A DNA stretch of 64,000 bases from positions 1,386,590 through 1,450,589 of the forward strand of contig NZ_KB235904.1 in NCBI RefSeq assembly GCF_000332155.1, read 5' to 3'. Position numbers and translations under genes: made by a program. Positions within the stretch are counted from its first letter, which is position 1, and the number at the start of each line of letters is the position of its first letter. The DNA comes from Kamptonema formosum PCC 6407. Its GTDB lineage: Bacteria > Cyanobacteriota > Cyanobacteriia > Cyanobacteriales > Microcoleaceae. Under the pieces are notes generated by a model. The model had not been told where the DNA came from and ran no database searches. It saw only the letters and a list, made by a program, of their open reading frames with translations. Below, piece by piece: positions 26,296-36,100 of this stretch.

Positions 26296-27726
26296 ATGAG
26301 CAATACCCACCTTCCTCTCCGTCCGATCAGCAATCTAGAACCGAAAAAACTCAGTTTTGCTACCAAATTAGCTTATGGTGCAGGCGACATGGGCCCCGCA
26401 ATCACTGCAAATATCCTAGTATTTTTCCTGCTGTTTTTCTTCACAAATGTTGCTGGTTTGCCTGCGGGGTTGGCAAGCAACATTCTCCTAATTGGCAAGG
26501 TTTGGGATGCTGTGAATGACCCAATTGTAGGCGTATTAAGCGATCGCACAAATCACCCTTGGGGCCGTCGCTACCCTTGGATGATATTCGGTGCAATTCC
26601 CTTCGGTATCTTCTTCTTCTTACAGTGGATTGTTCCCAGTACAAATCATACAGTTCTGTTTTGGTACTATGTGATTATCGCCATCCTTTTTAACACCGCT
26701 TATACTGCCGTTAACCTCCCCTACACGGCCCTTACTCCAGAACTAACAAAAGACTACAACGAACGCACTAGCCTGAATAGTTTTCGATTTGCTTTCTCCA
26801 TTGGGGGGAGCATTCTCTCATTAATCTTAGCACAAGTTATCTTTGCGGCAGTTAAAAACGATCCGATTAAACAATACATAATTTTGGGTGCAGTCTGTAC
26901 AGTTATCTCAGTATTGCCAATATTCTGGTGTGTTTTAGGAACACGCAATCATGTTGCCTCTCAGCAGGAAAGCCAAGAAGAAGCAGATCGTTCGGCCTCA
27001 TTGCCACTAGCAGAACAGTTGCGAATTGCATTTAGCAATCGACCGTTTTTGTATGTAATTGGGATTTATCTATGTTCCTGGTTAGCAGTGCAGTTGACCG
27101 CTTCTATTCTGCCTTACTTTGTGGTTAATTGGATGCAAATGCCAGACCACGTTTTTACCCAAGCTGCGATCGCAGTTCAAGGTACTGCTTTAGCCATGTT
27201 ATTTGTCTGGAGTGAAGTCAGTCGGCGATATGGTAAAAAAGCCGTTTACTTTATGGGAATGAGTTTGTGGATTATCGCACAAGCTGGACTCTTTTTCTTG
27301 CAACCTGGACAAATTTGGCAAATGTATGTACTCGCAATTATGGCTGGCGTTGGAGTTTCTACTGCCTATTTAGTACCTTGGTCGATGATACCAGATGTGA
27401 TTGAACTCGACGAACTGCAAACTGGGGAGCGACGAGAAGGTGTTTTTTATTCATTTATGGTGTTGTTGCAAAAAATCGGATTAGCGTTGGGTTTATGGTT
27501 AGTAGGACAATCTTTACAAGTAGCAGGATTTATAGCGACTGTTCCGGGACAACCAGCGCCAGTGCAACCTGCTTCTGCACTTTTTGCTATTCGCGTATCC
27601 ATTGGCCCCTTGCCAACTATTGCCTTAATTGGTGGTTTAGTTCTAGCTTATTTCTATCCGATTACGAAAGAAGTTCATGCAGAAATATTATTGAAGCTTA
27701 AAGAGCGACAAGCTGAACATGATTAG
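26296..27726 (+). CDS. MFS transporter, GPH (glycoside-pentoside-hexuronide) cation symporter type
   Basis: This 476-residue inner-membrane carrier has about 12 membrane segments. The opening KLAYGAGDMGPAITANIL, the motif KVWDAVNDPIVGVLSDRTNHPWGRRYPWM and the second-half LVPWSMIPDVIELDE are diagnostic of the GPH family (MelB/LacS/XylP). These carriers move sugars or sugar-like solutes with a cation. The substrate is unknown; cyanobacterial members are uncharacterised. The frame opens with a TTG at 26284, but the ATG at 26296 is the more likely start. The stop codon lies at the edge of a heptamer run. Confidence 0.87.
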   Translation: MSNTHLPLRPISNLEPKKLSFATKLAYGAGDMGPAITANILVFFLLFFFTNVAGLPAGLASNILLIGKVWDAVNDPIVGVLSDRTNHPWGRRYPWMIFGAIPFGIFFFLQWIVPSTNHTVLFWYYVIIAILFNTAYTAVNLPYTALTPELTKDYNERTSLNSFRFAFSIGGSILSLILAQVIFAAVKNDPIKQYIILGAVCTVISVLPIFWCVLGTRNHVASQQESQEEADRSASLPLAEQLRIAFSNRPFLYVIGIYLCSWLAVQLTASILPYFVVNWMQMPDHVFTQAAIAVQGTALAMLFVWSEVSRRYGKKAVYFMGMSLWIIAQAGLFFLQPGQIWQMYVLAIMAGVGVSTAYLVPWSMIPDVIELDELQTGERREGVFYSFMVLLQKIGLALGLWLVGQSLQVAGFIATVPGQPAPVQPASALFAIRVSIGPLPTIALIGGLVLAYFYPITKEVHAEILLKLKERQAEHD

Positions 27727-28035
27727 TTGTTAGTTGTTAGTTGTTAGTTGTTAGTTGTTAGTTGTTAGTTGTTAGTTGTGTTAGTTGTTAGTTGTTAGTT
27801 GTTAGTTGTTAGTTGTTACTTGTTACTTGTTACTTGTTATATCAAGTCCGGTTAAATACTTGTCATTGCGAGCGAAGCGAAGCAATCGCAGAGACTAGGC
27901 GATTGCTTCGCTTCGCTCGCAATGACAGATCGTAAATTTGCCGGACTATATTAGTTGTTCTTTGTTCTTTGTTAACTGTTAACTGCCACTAAATCAGCAA
28001 TTACCAATTACCAATTACCAATTACCAATTACCAA
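27727..28035. repeat. Heptamers and a perfect hairpin between convergent genes
   Basis: About sixteen TTAGTTG heptamers (27724-27840, degenerating to TTACTTG) are followed by a perfect hairpin (27861-27927) and CCAATTA heptamers (27997-28040). No gene is present. The stop codon of the kinase at 28036 falls inside the last heptamer run. Confidence 0.85.
27861..27927. repeat. Perfect 29-bp stem hairpin (TGTCATTGCGAGCGAAGCGA...)
   Basis: Positions 27861-27889 and 27899-27927 are exact reverse complements around the 9-nt loop AGAGACTAG. An outer pair, AGTCCGG (27845) and CCGGACT (27942), brackets it. Degenerate relatives lie at 3160-3235, 15494-15526, 41128-41387 and 60957-60976. Confidence 0.9.
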
Positions 28036-30549
28036 TTACCCTTCCTGCAAATCAGATAACTGTACAGTAAAAGTTGTCCAACCACCGCCACTAGCTACCT
28101 GAATTTTTCCGCCTAATTGTTCCACAAGTTTTTGCACTAAAGCTAAACCTAAACCCGTCCCCCCTTGCTTCCAAGGATCGGCATTGGGAACCCGATAAAA
28201 CTTTTCAAAGATGTGAGGTAACTCCTCCGTAGGAATTTCTGATTGATTGCCAACAGTGAAATAAATTTGGGAACTGCCAATTGAAGAATGAGAACTAGGA
28301 GTGGGTGAAGAATTGGTTTCGACTGTTCTATTTTTATGCTTTTCCCTTCCTTTATTCCCTATTTTTGCTGTCTCATTTCCATTCTCTCGTTTGCAATTAA
28401 CTCTCAGAGTAACTTCACCACCGTTAGGCGTATATTTGCAAGCATTATTGAGCAATTCTGCTAAAATCCGAGCCAGACTAGCACGGTTTGAAGTGATGGT
28501 AGGTAACTTGCGATCGCATTCAACTTGCAATATTTGCTGGCGATTTTGGGCTCTAGCTCTAAATGGTTCAATTATAGCAGGCAGCCAAGTTTGCAAATTA
28601 ACTGATTCCAAAGCAATAGGATAAGCTGCTGCTTCCAAACGTTGCAAATCCAACAGAGCATTAATCAAATCTGTTTCTCTAGTACATTCCGCTTCCAGAA
28701 TCCCTAAATAAATTTGTCGCCGCTCTGGTGTTGGAGAAATTTTTAACATATGAATCGCCATTTTCATATTTGCTAAAGGCGTTCGCAGTTCGTGGGAAAC
28801 TGTACTGAGAAAGTCATCTTTAAGGATATTTAGTTGCTGAAGTTCTTGGACTTTCTGTTGTAATTCTGCCGTGCGTTCTTGGACTTGGCGTTCGAGATCG
28901 GTATTCAGATTTTGCACTTGTTCGTAGAGTTGTGCTTGCTGAATTGCGATCGCTACTTGAGTCGCTAATTGTAAGAGTAAATCAACTTCCGAAGGCTCCC
29001 ACTGACGTGACTCTGCACACTGGTGGACGCACATCATTCCCCACAAATTACCATCTTGCAATATGGGAACAACAATCAGTGCTTTAATTTCCGCTTGTCT
29101 AAAACGTGCAAATTGCTCTGGAGACAGATTAGCTTTATCAATATCAGAAATCGCATATTTTTCTTGCTCAAATGCCTTATTGCATTCTTTCCAAATACTT
29201 TCGGGAACGAGATCTCCTAACATAGAAGGCCAATTAGAGGCGACTGATTCTGCTACGACAATGCCAATATCTCCAGGCTCTAAGCGGATGATCGTCCCGC
29301 GATCGGCTTGCAGCACTAGACGAACTTCTGCAACGGTGGCGTTGATAATTTCGTCGAGATTTAGAGATTGATGAATCCGCAGAGCAATCTTAGTTAAAAG
29401 GCGATCGCGTTGCAGTTGTGAGTGCAGTTTTGCTGTCCGTTCCCGCACTTCTTCTTCTAGTTTGGCGTTACGGCTTTGTAGGAGTTCTAGTTTTTCAGCT
29501 TGTAGTTGATATACTGACTGCTGCAATTGCTTGACAGCACGATACATTTCTGTCGGATCGAGCACTTGTAGCAAGCTAGTTTGGGTGATCAAACCCAAGA
29601 GTTCTCCTCGGCTGCCGCAGACAACTAATCGCTGCGCTTGTTGCTGCTGCATTTCTTTGTGAGCCACCCATAAGGAATCAGAAGGTTTTAAACTAGATGG
29701 GGAACTTCTCATCACCGTAGAAGCTGGTAAATTCTCAAAATCTAGTTCTAAAAACTGAGCCTGCACGAGATCGTATTCGGTGATAATTCCGCGCGGTTTT
29801 TGAAAGGAATAATAACAAATGGAGGTGCGATTATCCTTGGGCTTCTCCATTTTTAATTTTTTACTTTGGGTAATAACCAGGCAACTAGCCTGATGATCTG
29901 ACATTAGTTGGGCTATACTCAACAGTGAAGCTTCTTGGGGTGCAGATATGGGCATAGTCATCAATTCTGTCACCCGGCGTAATTTCAGAATATTGGAGGG
30001 TTGCAGCACTTGACGAATCATTTCCTTGGTGAGTACGCCAACTAAGCGAGTCTCACTATCTACAATGGGTAAGTAGCGAATCCGGTGCTGGCGAAATAAG
30101 GATAAGGCAGTGAACACATCTTGGTCAGCGGATTCGGTGAGGGTAATAGAAGCTGGCGACATGACTTCGGCAATGGGAATTTTGTGTAGAGGGACTCCGG
30201 TGCGGCTGTTAATCTTGCCTGTGGCAATCAATCGGACAATATCGCCTTCGGTTAATATACCTAGTAGCTGCGAACCTTGATGGCTGTCGGAGGATGTTGC
30301 TCCCGCAAGCTCAGAGGCATTTTTCACTACTAGGACGCAGCGAGCGCGCACTCCTTGCCAAAGGGGAGTTTCGTCAATTGCCGTGATGTTTGAGGAGGAG
30401 TTGACTTTGGGTAGGCTGCACTTACTTTGTACTTGACCGATCAGGGCGATCGCTTCTTCCAAAGAAGTTTCGGGTGCCGCGATCAGGGGGTGACGGTCAA
30501 TCGCTTGTTCAAGGGCCGATGAGTAAAGGGGCGGTTGGTGAAACTGCAT
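28036..30549 (-). CDS. CBS-GAF sensor histidine kinase
   Basis: This 837-residue soluble kinase has four CBS motifs forming two Bateman modules (about 15-330; LLGILTEGDIVRLIA, LVGVLTKEMIRQVL, RGIITEYDLVQAQ and LLGLITQTSLLQVL). A coiled coil, a GAF domain (about 390-540), a second coiled coil, HisKA (H586 in [11 protein letters not shown]) and HATPase_c (EKFYRVPNADPW...GTGLGLALV) follow. CBS pairs usually bind adenine nucleotides, so energy state is a possible input. The GAF domain is related to those at 47338 and 53959 but lacks the bilin-binding cysteine (LSPEQFARF). The CBS3 region (KKLKMEKPKDNRTS) and the ATPase loop both hold low-complexity inserts. It has no receiver domain of its own. 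Confidence 0.88.
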   Translation of the reverse strand: MQFHQPPLYSSALEQAIDRHPLIAAPETSLEEAIALIGQVQSKCSLPKVNSSSNITAIDETPLWQGVRARCVLVVKNASELAGATSSDSHQGSQLLGILTEGDIVRLIATGKINSRTGVPLHKIPIAEVMSPASITLTESADQDVFTALSLFRQHRIRYLPIVDSETRLVGVLTKEMIRQVLQPSNILKLRRVTELMTMPISAPQEASLLSIAQLMSDHQASCLVITQSKKLKMEKPKDNRTSICYYSFQKPRGIITEYDLVQAQFLELDFENLPASTVMRSSPSSLKPSDSLWVAHKEMQQQQAQRLVVCGSRGELLGLITQTSLLQVLDPTEMYRAVKQLQQSVYQLQAEKLELLQSRNAKLEEEVRERTAKLHSQLQRDRLLTKIALRIHQSLNLDEIINATVAEVRLVLQADRGTIIRLEPGDIGIVVAESVASNWPSMLGDLVPESIWKECNKAFEQEKYAISDIDKANLSPEQFARFRQAEIKALIVVPILQDGNLWGMMCVHQCAESRQWEPSEVDLLLQLATQVAIAIQQAQLYEQVQNLNTDLERQVQERTAELQQKVQELQQLNILKDDFLSTVSHELRTPLANMKMAIHMLKISPTPERRQIYLGILEAECTRETDLINALLDLQRLEAAAYPIALESVNLQTWLPAIIEPFRARAQNRQQILQVECDRKLPTITSNRASLARILAELLNNACKYTPNGGEVTLRVNCKRENGNETAKIGNKGREKHKNRTVETNSSPTPSSHSSIGSSQIYFTVGNQSEIPTEELPHIFEKFYRVPNADPWKQGGTGLGLALVQKLVEQLGGKIQVASGGGWTTFTVQLSDLQEG

Positions 30550-30648
30550 AGTAAATCACAGCTAGAGCGCAGGGCATCCATTGGAGGGCGATCGCTTTCG
30601 CGACTGTTTTAGACAAGACTTACGTATTGAAGCCAAAGGGAAGGTTTT

Positions 30649-31248
30649 ATGCTGTCTAATAACGATCCTAACTTCTGGGAACAGCGCTATCACGAAGGAA
30701 CGACTCCTTGGGATTTGGGTCAAACTGCTCCCTATTTCGCTAGTTTGTTAAATTCTCCCTCAGCTCCACAACCAGGCCGCACGGCCGTTTTGGGCTGCGG
30801 TCGTGGTTACGATGCCGTGCTGTTTGCCGATCGCGGTTTTGAGGTTATTGGTTTTGATTTTGCTGCCTCTGCGATCGTAGATGCAACCTGTCTAGCTCGA
30901 GAAAGGGGTAGTAGTGCCCAATTTTTGCAGAGGGATATCTTTGAGTTGGCAGCGGAATTTCCCTCTAGTTTTGACTATATCGTGGAACACACCTGTTTTT
31001 GCGCTATTCCTGTTGAAAAACGCAGGTTTTACGTGGAATTAGTACATTCGCTTTTGCGTCCCGGTGGAGAACTAATTGGTCTATTTTTCACCCACTCCCG
31101 TCTCGGTGGCCCTCCCTTTGGAGTTACACCCGCCGAAATTCGTGAGTATTTTGAGGGGAAGTTTCAAATTCTTTCTCTGGCACCTGTAACTAATTCCGTA
31201 CCAGCGCGTCAAGGAGAGGAACATTTCGCTCGTTTTCGCCGACTCTAA
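30649..31248 (+). CDS. TPMT-family SAM-dependent methyltransferase
   Basis: This 199-residue class I methyltransferase resembles thiopurine S-methyltransferases and plant HOL/HTMT halide/thiol methyltransferases. The N-terminal FWEQRYHEGTTPWDLGQTAP (about 8-27) is the family signature. SAM motif I is VLGCGRGYDAVLFA and motif II follows in FLQRDIF. VEHTCFCAIP is also diagnostic. The acceptor (thiol, halide or selenium compound) is unknown. The start has GGGAAGG about 6 bp upstream. It is divergent from the CBS kinase, 99 bp away. Confidence 0.87.
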   Translation: MLSNNDPNFWEQRYHEGTTPWDLGQTAPYFASLLNSPSAPQPGRTAVLGCGRGYDAVLFADRGFEVIGFDFAASAIVDATCLARERGSSAQFLQRDIFELAAEFPSSFDYIVEHTCFCAIPVEKRRFYVELVHSLLRPGGELIGLFFTHSRLGGPPFGVTPAEIREYFEGKFQILSLAPVTNSVPARQGEEHFARFRRL

Positions 31249-31432
31249 GTAGAACGCAGAGCGCACAAGCCTGAAGCTTGAAGACAAAATTTAGTTATCT
31301 AGAAGCGCAAAAGGTTAACGAAGAAGACCGAGGGAGTAGCTTTTCAAGCATCTAAATTTTACGTTTCAATATCTCCTCCTACTTAAACGAATTATTATCC
31401 CCTCAGAAGATTATGACTTTCCGATCTTCCTC

Positions 31433-31466
31433 TCTATTTTTAATTTTTAATTTTTAATTTTTAATT
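31433..31466. repeat. TTTTTAA heptamer run
   Basis: About five TTTTTAA units with a period of seven lie between the methyltransferase and the cyclic-nucleotide-binding gene. They extend the heptamer theme to an A/T-only unit. Confidence 0.7.
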
Positions 31467-31504
31467 ACCTCTACCTCCTTTTTTTATTTTTAATTTCTAA
31501 TTAG

Positions 31505-32044
31505 CTAAGTATCGCTTAGGCGTTGCATTAACCAGTCATATCTAGATTTAGCTAATTTGTTGTCTTCTAGGGCGGGTTGATTTGGTTCTTCTATTGAACT
31601 ATCCTGGAACAGGAGGTAGTCGGGATCTTGACTGAAACGGTTGACTGTGCCCCGCAGTCTAGTGGAAAGAAATTTTGTGATCGCTCGATAGAACCGTAGA
31701 GAAAAAAGTACGTCTTGTTCTAGTTTTTCGGTTAATTTCTGTCTAGAAATTGATAATATTAGGCATTCTCCAATAGCTTTAACACTGGCAGAAGGGAGGC
31801 GGCCATCTACGAAAGACATTTCACCTAAAACCTCTCCAGAGCTAATTTTGCCTATTTCTCTGTTGCCTAAAGCTGCGACTGAAACACTCAGGCTGCCGTC
31901 GAGAACGATATAGAGCGCATCTATGGGTTTGCCTTCACAGATCAGCACTGTGCCTGCTGGAATTTGCTTGCGCGTGCCGTTAGCGAGCATCCAATCTATG
32001 TCGCGATCGCTTAATTCGCCTAAGATGACTAAAACTTTGCTCAT
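31505..32044 (-). CDS. Cyclic nucleotide-binding domain protein without DNA-binding domain
   Basis: This 179-residue protein consists of a cNMP-binding beta-roll (about 20-135). It has the hinge-like GEVLGEMSFVDGRLPSASVKA segment, which matches the phosphate-binding cassette pattern GExxL(A/S)...RxxSxxA with R preceding SAS-type residues. A helix and a polar tail of about 40 residues follow. No helix-turn-helix is present, so it probably acts by protein contact. It is divergent from the single-domain response regulator at 32132, 87 bp away, which suggests a shared promoter region. The adenylate cyclase at 36819 could be a source of its ligand, but this is speculative. Confidence 0.8.
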   Translation of the reverse strand: MSKVLVILGELSDRDIDWMLANGTRKQIPAGTVLICEGKPIDALYIVLDGSLSVSVAALGNREIGKISSGEVLGEMSFVDGRLPSASVKAIGECLILSISRQKLTEKLEQDVLFSLRFYRAITKFLSTRLRGTVNRFSQDPDYLLFQDSSIEEPNQPALEDNKLAKSRYDWLMQRLSDT

Positions 32045-32131
32045 AATGTAGGAGGGGGGATGCGTGTTGTCTTTTTATAGCTTATATTTTGATAGCTTGG
32101 TAATGTAACGGCATTTTTTAAGGAATTGCTT

Positions 32132-32527
32132 ATGAAAACCGTTCTGATTGTGGAAGATAATCCGATTAATTGGCGAGTTTTTGAGAAGATTATAACGAAG
32201 CGGGGGGCAATGCTTGCCAAGCATACGGAAGATGTGGAAGAGGTTTTACACATGGCCTCTTCTGGAGAAGCTGATATTATTCTGATGGATATTTGTCTAG
32301 CCAACAGTTATTATCAAGGCAAGCCGATTAACGGTGTTGAGATCACTAGATTGCTGAAAGCAAACGAGCAAACAGCTAAGTTGCCTGTAATTTTGGTGAC
32401 AGCTCTAGGTGAGAGCGATCGCGAGCAACTTCTGGCTCAGAGCGGTGCAGATGGCTTCATTGCCAAACCCGTAGTCGATTATCAAAATTTTGTGGAGCAG
32501 ATCAAAGCCAAGTTACCCCAAGAATAA
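32132..32527 (+). CDS. Single-domain response regulator
   Basis: This 131-residue receiver has VLIVEDNP (acidic pair E8, D9), phosphoacceptor D53 in IILMDI, T/S in LVTAL and K in FIAKPV. No output domain follows, so it works by phosphotransfer or protein binding, as DivK or CheY do. The loop after D53 is longer than usual (ICLANSYYQGKPINGVE). The frame opens at a TTG (32126), but the ATG at 32132 lies 7 bp after AAGGA and is chosen. Confidence 0.88.
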   Translation: MKTVLIVEDNPINWRVFEKIITKRGAMLAKHTEDVEEVLHMASSGEADIILMDICLANSYYQGKPINGVEITRLLKANEQTAKLPVILVTALGESDREQLLAQSGADGFIAKPVVDYQNFVEQIKAKLPQE

Positions 32528-32581
32528 AGTCAAAATATTACCATTTAGAAGAAGAATACCTTAACGCTGAGAGCAAAACGA

Positions 32582-32931
32582 ATGCGGAGAGGCGAAGTCT
32601 GGCGAGTTACTCTTGAACCTACTGTTGGCGATCGGCTCGTTAAAAAGTCAGGACTTAAGCACCCAATCAAAGAAACCGGGTTTTTTAATAAAAAAATAGC
32701 AACCGCCATAACGGTTAGGACATTCTCCCTCCCCCAAACCATTTCTAGTATTGCATTTTCCTCCTGCCTCCTGCCTACTGCCTCCTGCCTCCTGCGTGAC
32801 CCACAGATGCTCTCAAAAACCCGGTTTCTGGAGCCTGAGCGTAAGTCATAAAAGTATTCATGAGCACCCTTTGGGACGCAATCATGGAAGAAATTACCGA
32901 AGCGTTAGTTACCCTCCTCAATCTGGATTGA
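32582..32931 (+). pseudogene. MazF/PemK-type toxin gene, middle replaced by a repeat element
   Basis: The ATG at 32582 opens MRRGEVWRVTLEPTVGDRLVKKS, a typical MazF N-terminus (MRRGEVWxVxLDPTxGxE). At about 32650 the sequence switches to the ACTTACGC element. After the element, about 32868-32931 encode TLWDAIMEEITEALVTLLNLD and a TGA. This fits the usual MazF C-terminal helix (xIMxEIxEALxxxLxLx). About 60-70 central residues are missing. The gene cannot make a normal toxin. No antitoxin gene was seen upstream. Confidence 0.7.
32651..32848. repeat. MITE-like element, copy 3, inside the mazF remnant
   Basis: It begins GGACTTAAGCACCCAATCAAAGAAACCGGG (split here: ACTTAAGC end, then the AAACCGGGTTTTTT arm). 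It ends AAAAACCCGGTTTCTGGAG and GCGTAAGTC. The core again carries CCTGCCTCCTGCC units (about 32760-32800). Confidence 0.8.
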
Positions 32932-33117
32932 ATAACTAGGCAACAAGGTAGAAAGCATGGTATTGATAAAGAGAATGTCGGGCGCATTCGCCTATAGCAA
33001 CTACTAAGACCGTTAGGAGATTCTTAATTGCTGAAACCTTTGCTTTTATTGCCTTCTACCTTCTCTCCTAGATAACCCAGATAACTAGAGCATTCCTCTC
33101 TCTTCCTTGTGCCATAA

Positions 33118-36100
33118 ATGATTCCGCAACAACTCACACTCAAAAACTTTCTTAGTTACCGCGATGCAACTCTCGACTTTCGAGGGCTCCACACCGCTTG
33201 TATCTGCGGCCCCAACGGTGCAGGTAAAACCTCCCTTTTAGAAGCGATCGCTTGGGCAATTTGGGGTAACTGTCGCACCGCCTCTGAAGACGACATCATC
33301 CATATCGGCGAAACTGAAGTCCGCGTTGACTTCGTTTTCGCAACTCACGGCGAAATCTACCGCATCATTCGCAACCGCCGTCGGGGACTCTCAGGAACTC
33401 TAGAATTTCAAATTGCGACCGACTCTGCTGTTGTTAATGGGGAGATCAAGGCTGGCTCTTTTCGGACGCTGACAGAAAAAGGACTGCGGGTGACACAGCA
33501 GAAAATTATCGAACACCTGAAACTCGATTATGAAACCTTCATTAACTCAGCTTATTTGCGACAAGGGCGGGCGGATGAATTTATGCTCAAAAAACCGAGC
33601 GATCGCAAAGAAATTCTCGCGGGTCTACTGAAACTCGACCAATACGACATCTTAGCAGAACAAGCCAAAGAAAAATCCCGCGAATTTAAAGCTCAAGTTG
33701 AATTCCTACAAAAAAGTCTGTACTCCCTCAAAGGGCAACTGCTACAACGCGATGAGATCGCCACGAAGCAAACCAACCTCCAACAAATCACCGCTCAACT
33801 CCAACAACAACAAAATAGTAACACCGAAAAACTCCAGCAACTCCAAGGTCAGCAACACCAACGCCAAACCGGAGAAAAACTCCTCATTGGCCAACAGCAA
33901 CAACATAGTAACATCGCCCAAGAATGCAATCGCCTCCAACAAGAACTCGCCACAGTCAAACAGCAGCAACAGGAAATTCAAGCCCTCCTGCAACAAGAAA
34001 GCGAAATTACAACGGGTTTAACCCTTTTTCAAAAGCTGCAAATCGAAGAAGAAACCCTTTCGGCTAAATTCAAAGCTCACCAAGAGGCACAAAACCAGCG
34101 GCAGCAATTACAAGAACAACAGCGGCAGATTGTGAGTCAAATCAGCGGCAAAGTTCAGCAAGTCCAAGCCCAATTAGAAACGTTAGAACAACAACAAAAA
34201 GAAGTTCAAGATATTCTCAATCAACAGCCAGAAGCAGAAGCTGGACTGGCTCAATTGCAAGCAGCAAGAACTCGCCTGAGTCAACTGGATCGATTACAGC
34301 TTCAAGTTGCACCCTTATTACAACGGCGGCAACAATTGCAAACCCAACTGGATCGGGCTCATGCTCGTTTGAGCGCTCGTTTAGAAGAACTTAACTCCAG
34401 AGCGCGATCGCAGCAAGCTACTTATCAACAAAAGCAGCCGGAATTACATCGGGAATTGCAAGCAGTAGCAAATCATATTTTACAATTAGAAAATAAGCGA
34501 GTTTATCAACAGCGAGTTACGGAAAAAGGACAAGAACGGCATCACTTTCTCAAAAGTCTTCAAGACAGTCAGCGCGACTTTGAAGCCCGACTTGCAGAAT
34601 TAGACCAAAAAATTCAACTCTTAGGAATCCCCCCTAATAACATAGATTTGGAAGAGCAAAAATTATTACCAGAATCTGATATTTATCAGAACTTAAAGCT
34701 CAAAACTCAAGACTTACAACTTCCTAATTGTCCTCTGTGCGATCGCCCTTTAGACGAACATCACTGGAGCTTAGTAGTTACAAAACATCGCCATCAACAG
34801 CAGGAAATTTGGAATCAACTTTGGGTGATTCGGGAACAATTAACTATCTCGAATCGAGAGCTTGAAGTCCTCAGAAATGAGTATCGCCAACTAGGTGAAG
34901 AATTGGCTCCCTATGAAACATTGCGGGAACGCCGGGGTAATTTACAAGCCCAAATTGATGCTTTGGGAATAGAGCAATTGCGCGTGCAAGAATTATTAGC
35001 TGAAGCATCAGCTATAGAGAGATCGCTACGTAGCGGCGAATATGCAGCCGAAGATTATACAGAACTTCAACAACTAGAGCAAAACTTGCAGGTACTCAAT
35101 TACAGCGAACAAAATCACGCCCTCGTCCGCAACCAAGAAAAAAGTTTGCGCTGGGCAGAAATTAAAATGAGTCGCATTAAAGAAGCTCAGCAAAAGTTAC
35201 AGAAAATTAATAGCCGTCGCCCAGAACTTCACAGCCAATTAACCAGCTTTCAACAGCAAATACAGCAACAACAAACCGACTCAGAAATACAGCAACAAAT
35301 TCAAAGTATTGATAGATATCTAGCCGAAATTGGCTATAGCTTAGAACAACATAGTAACATCCGCGCCGAACTGCGAAAAAATCAATTTTGGCTTTCCCGT
35401 GCCGAAAAATTACGTCAAGCTCAAAAACAGTCTCCGCAAATACAGCAGCGAATGAATGAATTAGGGAACTTAATTCAAGTACGATCGCAAGATTTAGAAA
35501 CACTCAACAATCAAATCTTAGCGATTAGGCAACAATTACAACAAACTCCCGACACAGCCACCCAAATTGCCGAAATAGAACAACAAATACAGCATCGCCG
35601 TCAACAACTAGACCAAAACTTAGCTAGTCTGGGACGAATTGAACAGCAACAACAGCACCTTGAAAACCTTCAAACTCAGTGCGAAACTCAACAACAACAA
35701 CTAGAAACCGCCCGCAAGCAATACCGAGTTTATCAAGAATTATCGCAAGCTTTCGGTAAAAACGGTATTCAAGCTTTCATGATTGAAAATGTCTTACCCC
35801 AACTCGAAGCCGAAACTAATCACATTTTATCTCGACTGAGCGCTAATCAATTGCACGTCCAGTTTATCACCCAACGCGCCGCCGCTTCCAAAAAAGCCAC
35901 AAAATTAATTGAAACCCTGGATATATTGATAGCAGATGCTCGCGGTACTCGCCCTTATGAGACTTATTCCGGCGGCGAAGCTTTCCGAATTAATTTTGCC
36001 ATCCGACTAGCATTAGCTAAACTTTTAGCACAGCGTGCAGGTACGGCTTTGCAGATGTTAATTATTGACGAAGGTTTCGGTACTCAAGACAGCGAAGGGT

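Larger units (their letters stand above)
32528..33117. other. Gene-poor region holding a mazF remnant and a repeat
   Basis: The stretch contains the broken mazF-like gene (32582-32931) with its inserted element. Positions 32932-33117 include AATTGCTGAAACCTTTGCTTTTATT (about 33027), a near copy of DNA upstream of rpsG at 16313. Confidence 0.6.
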
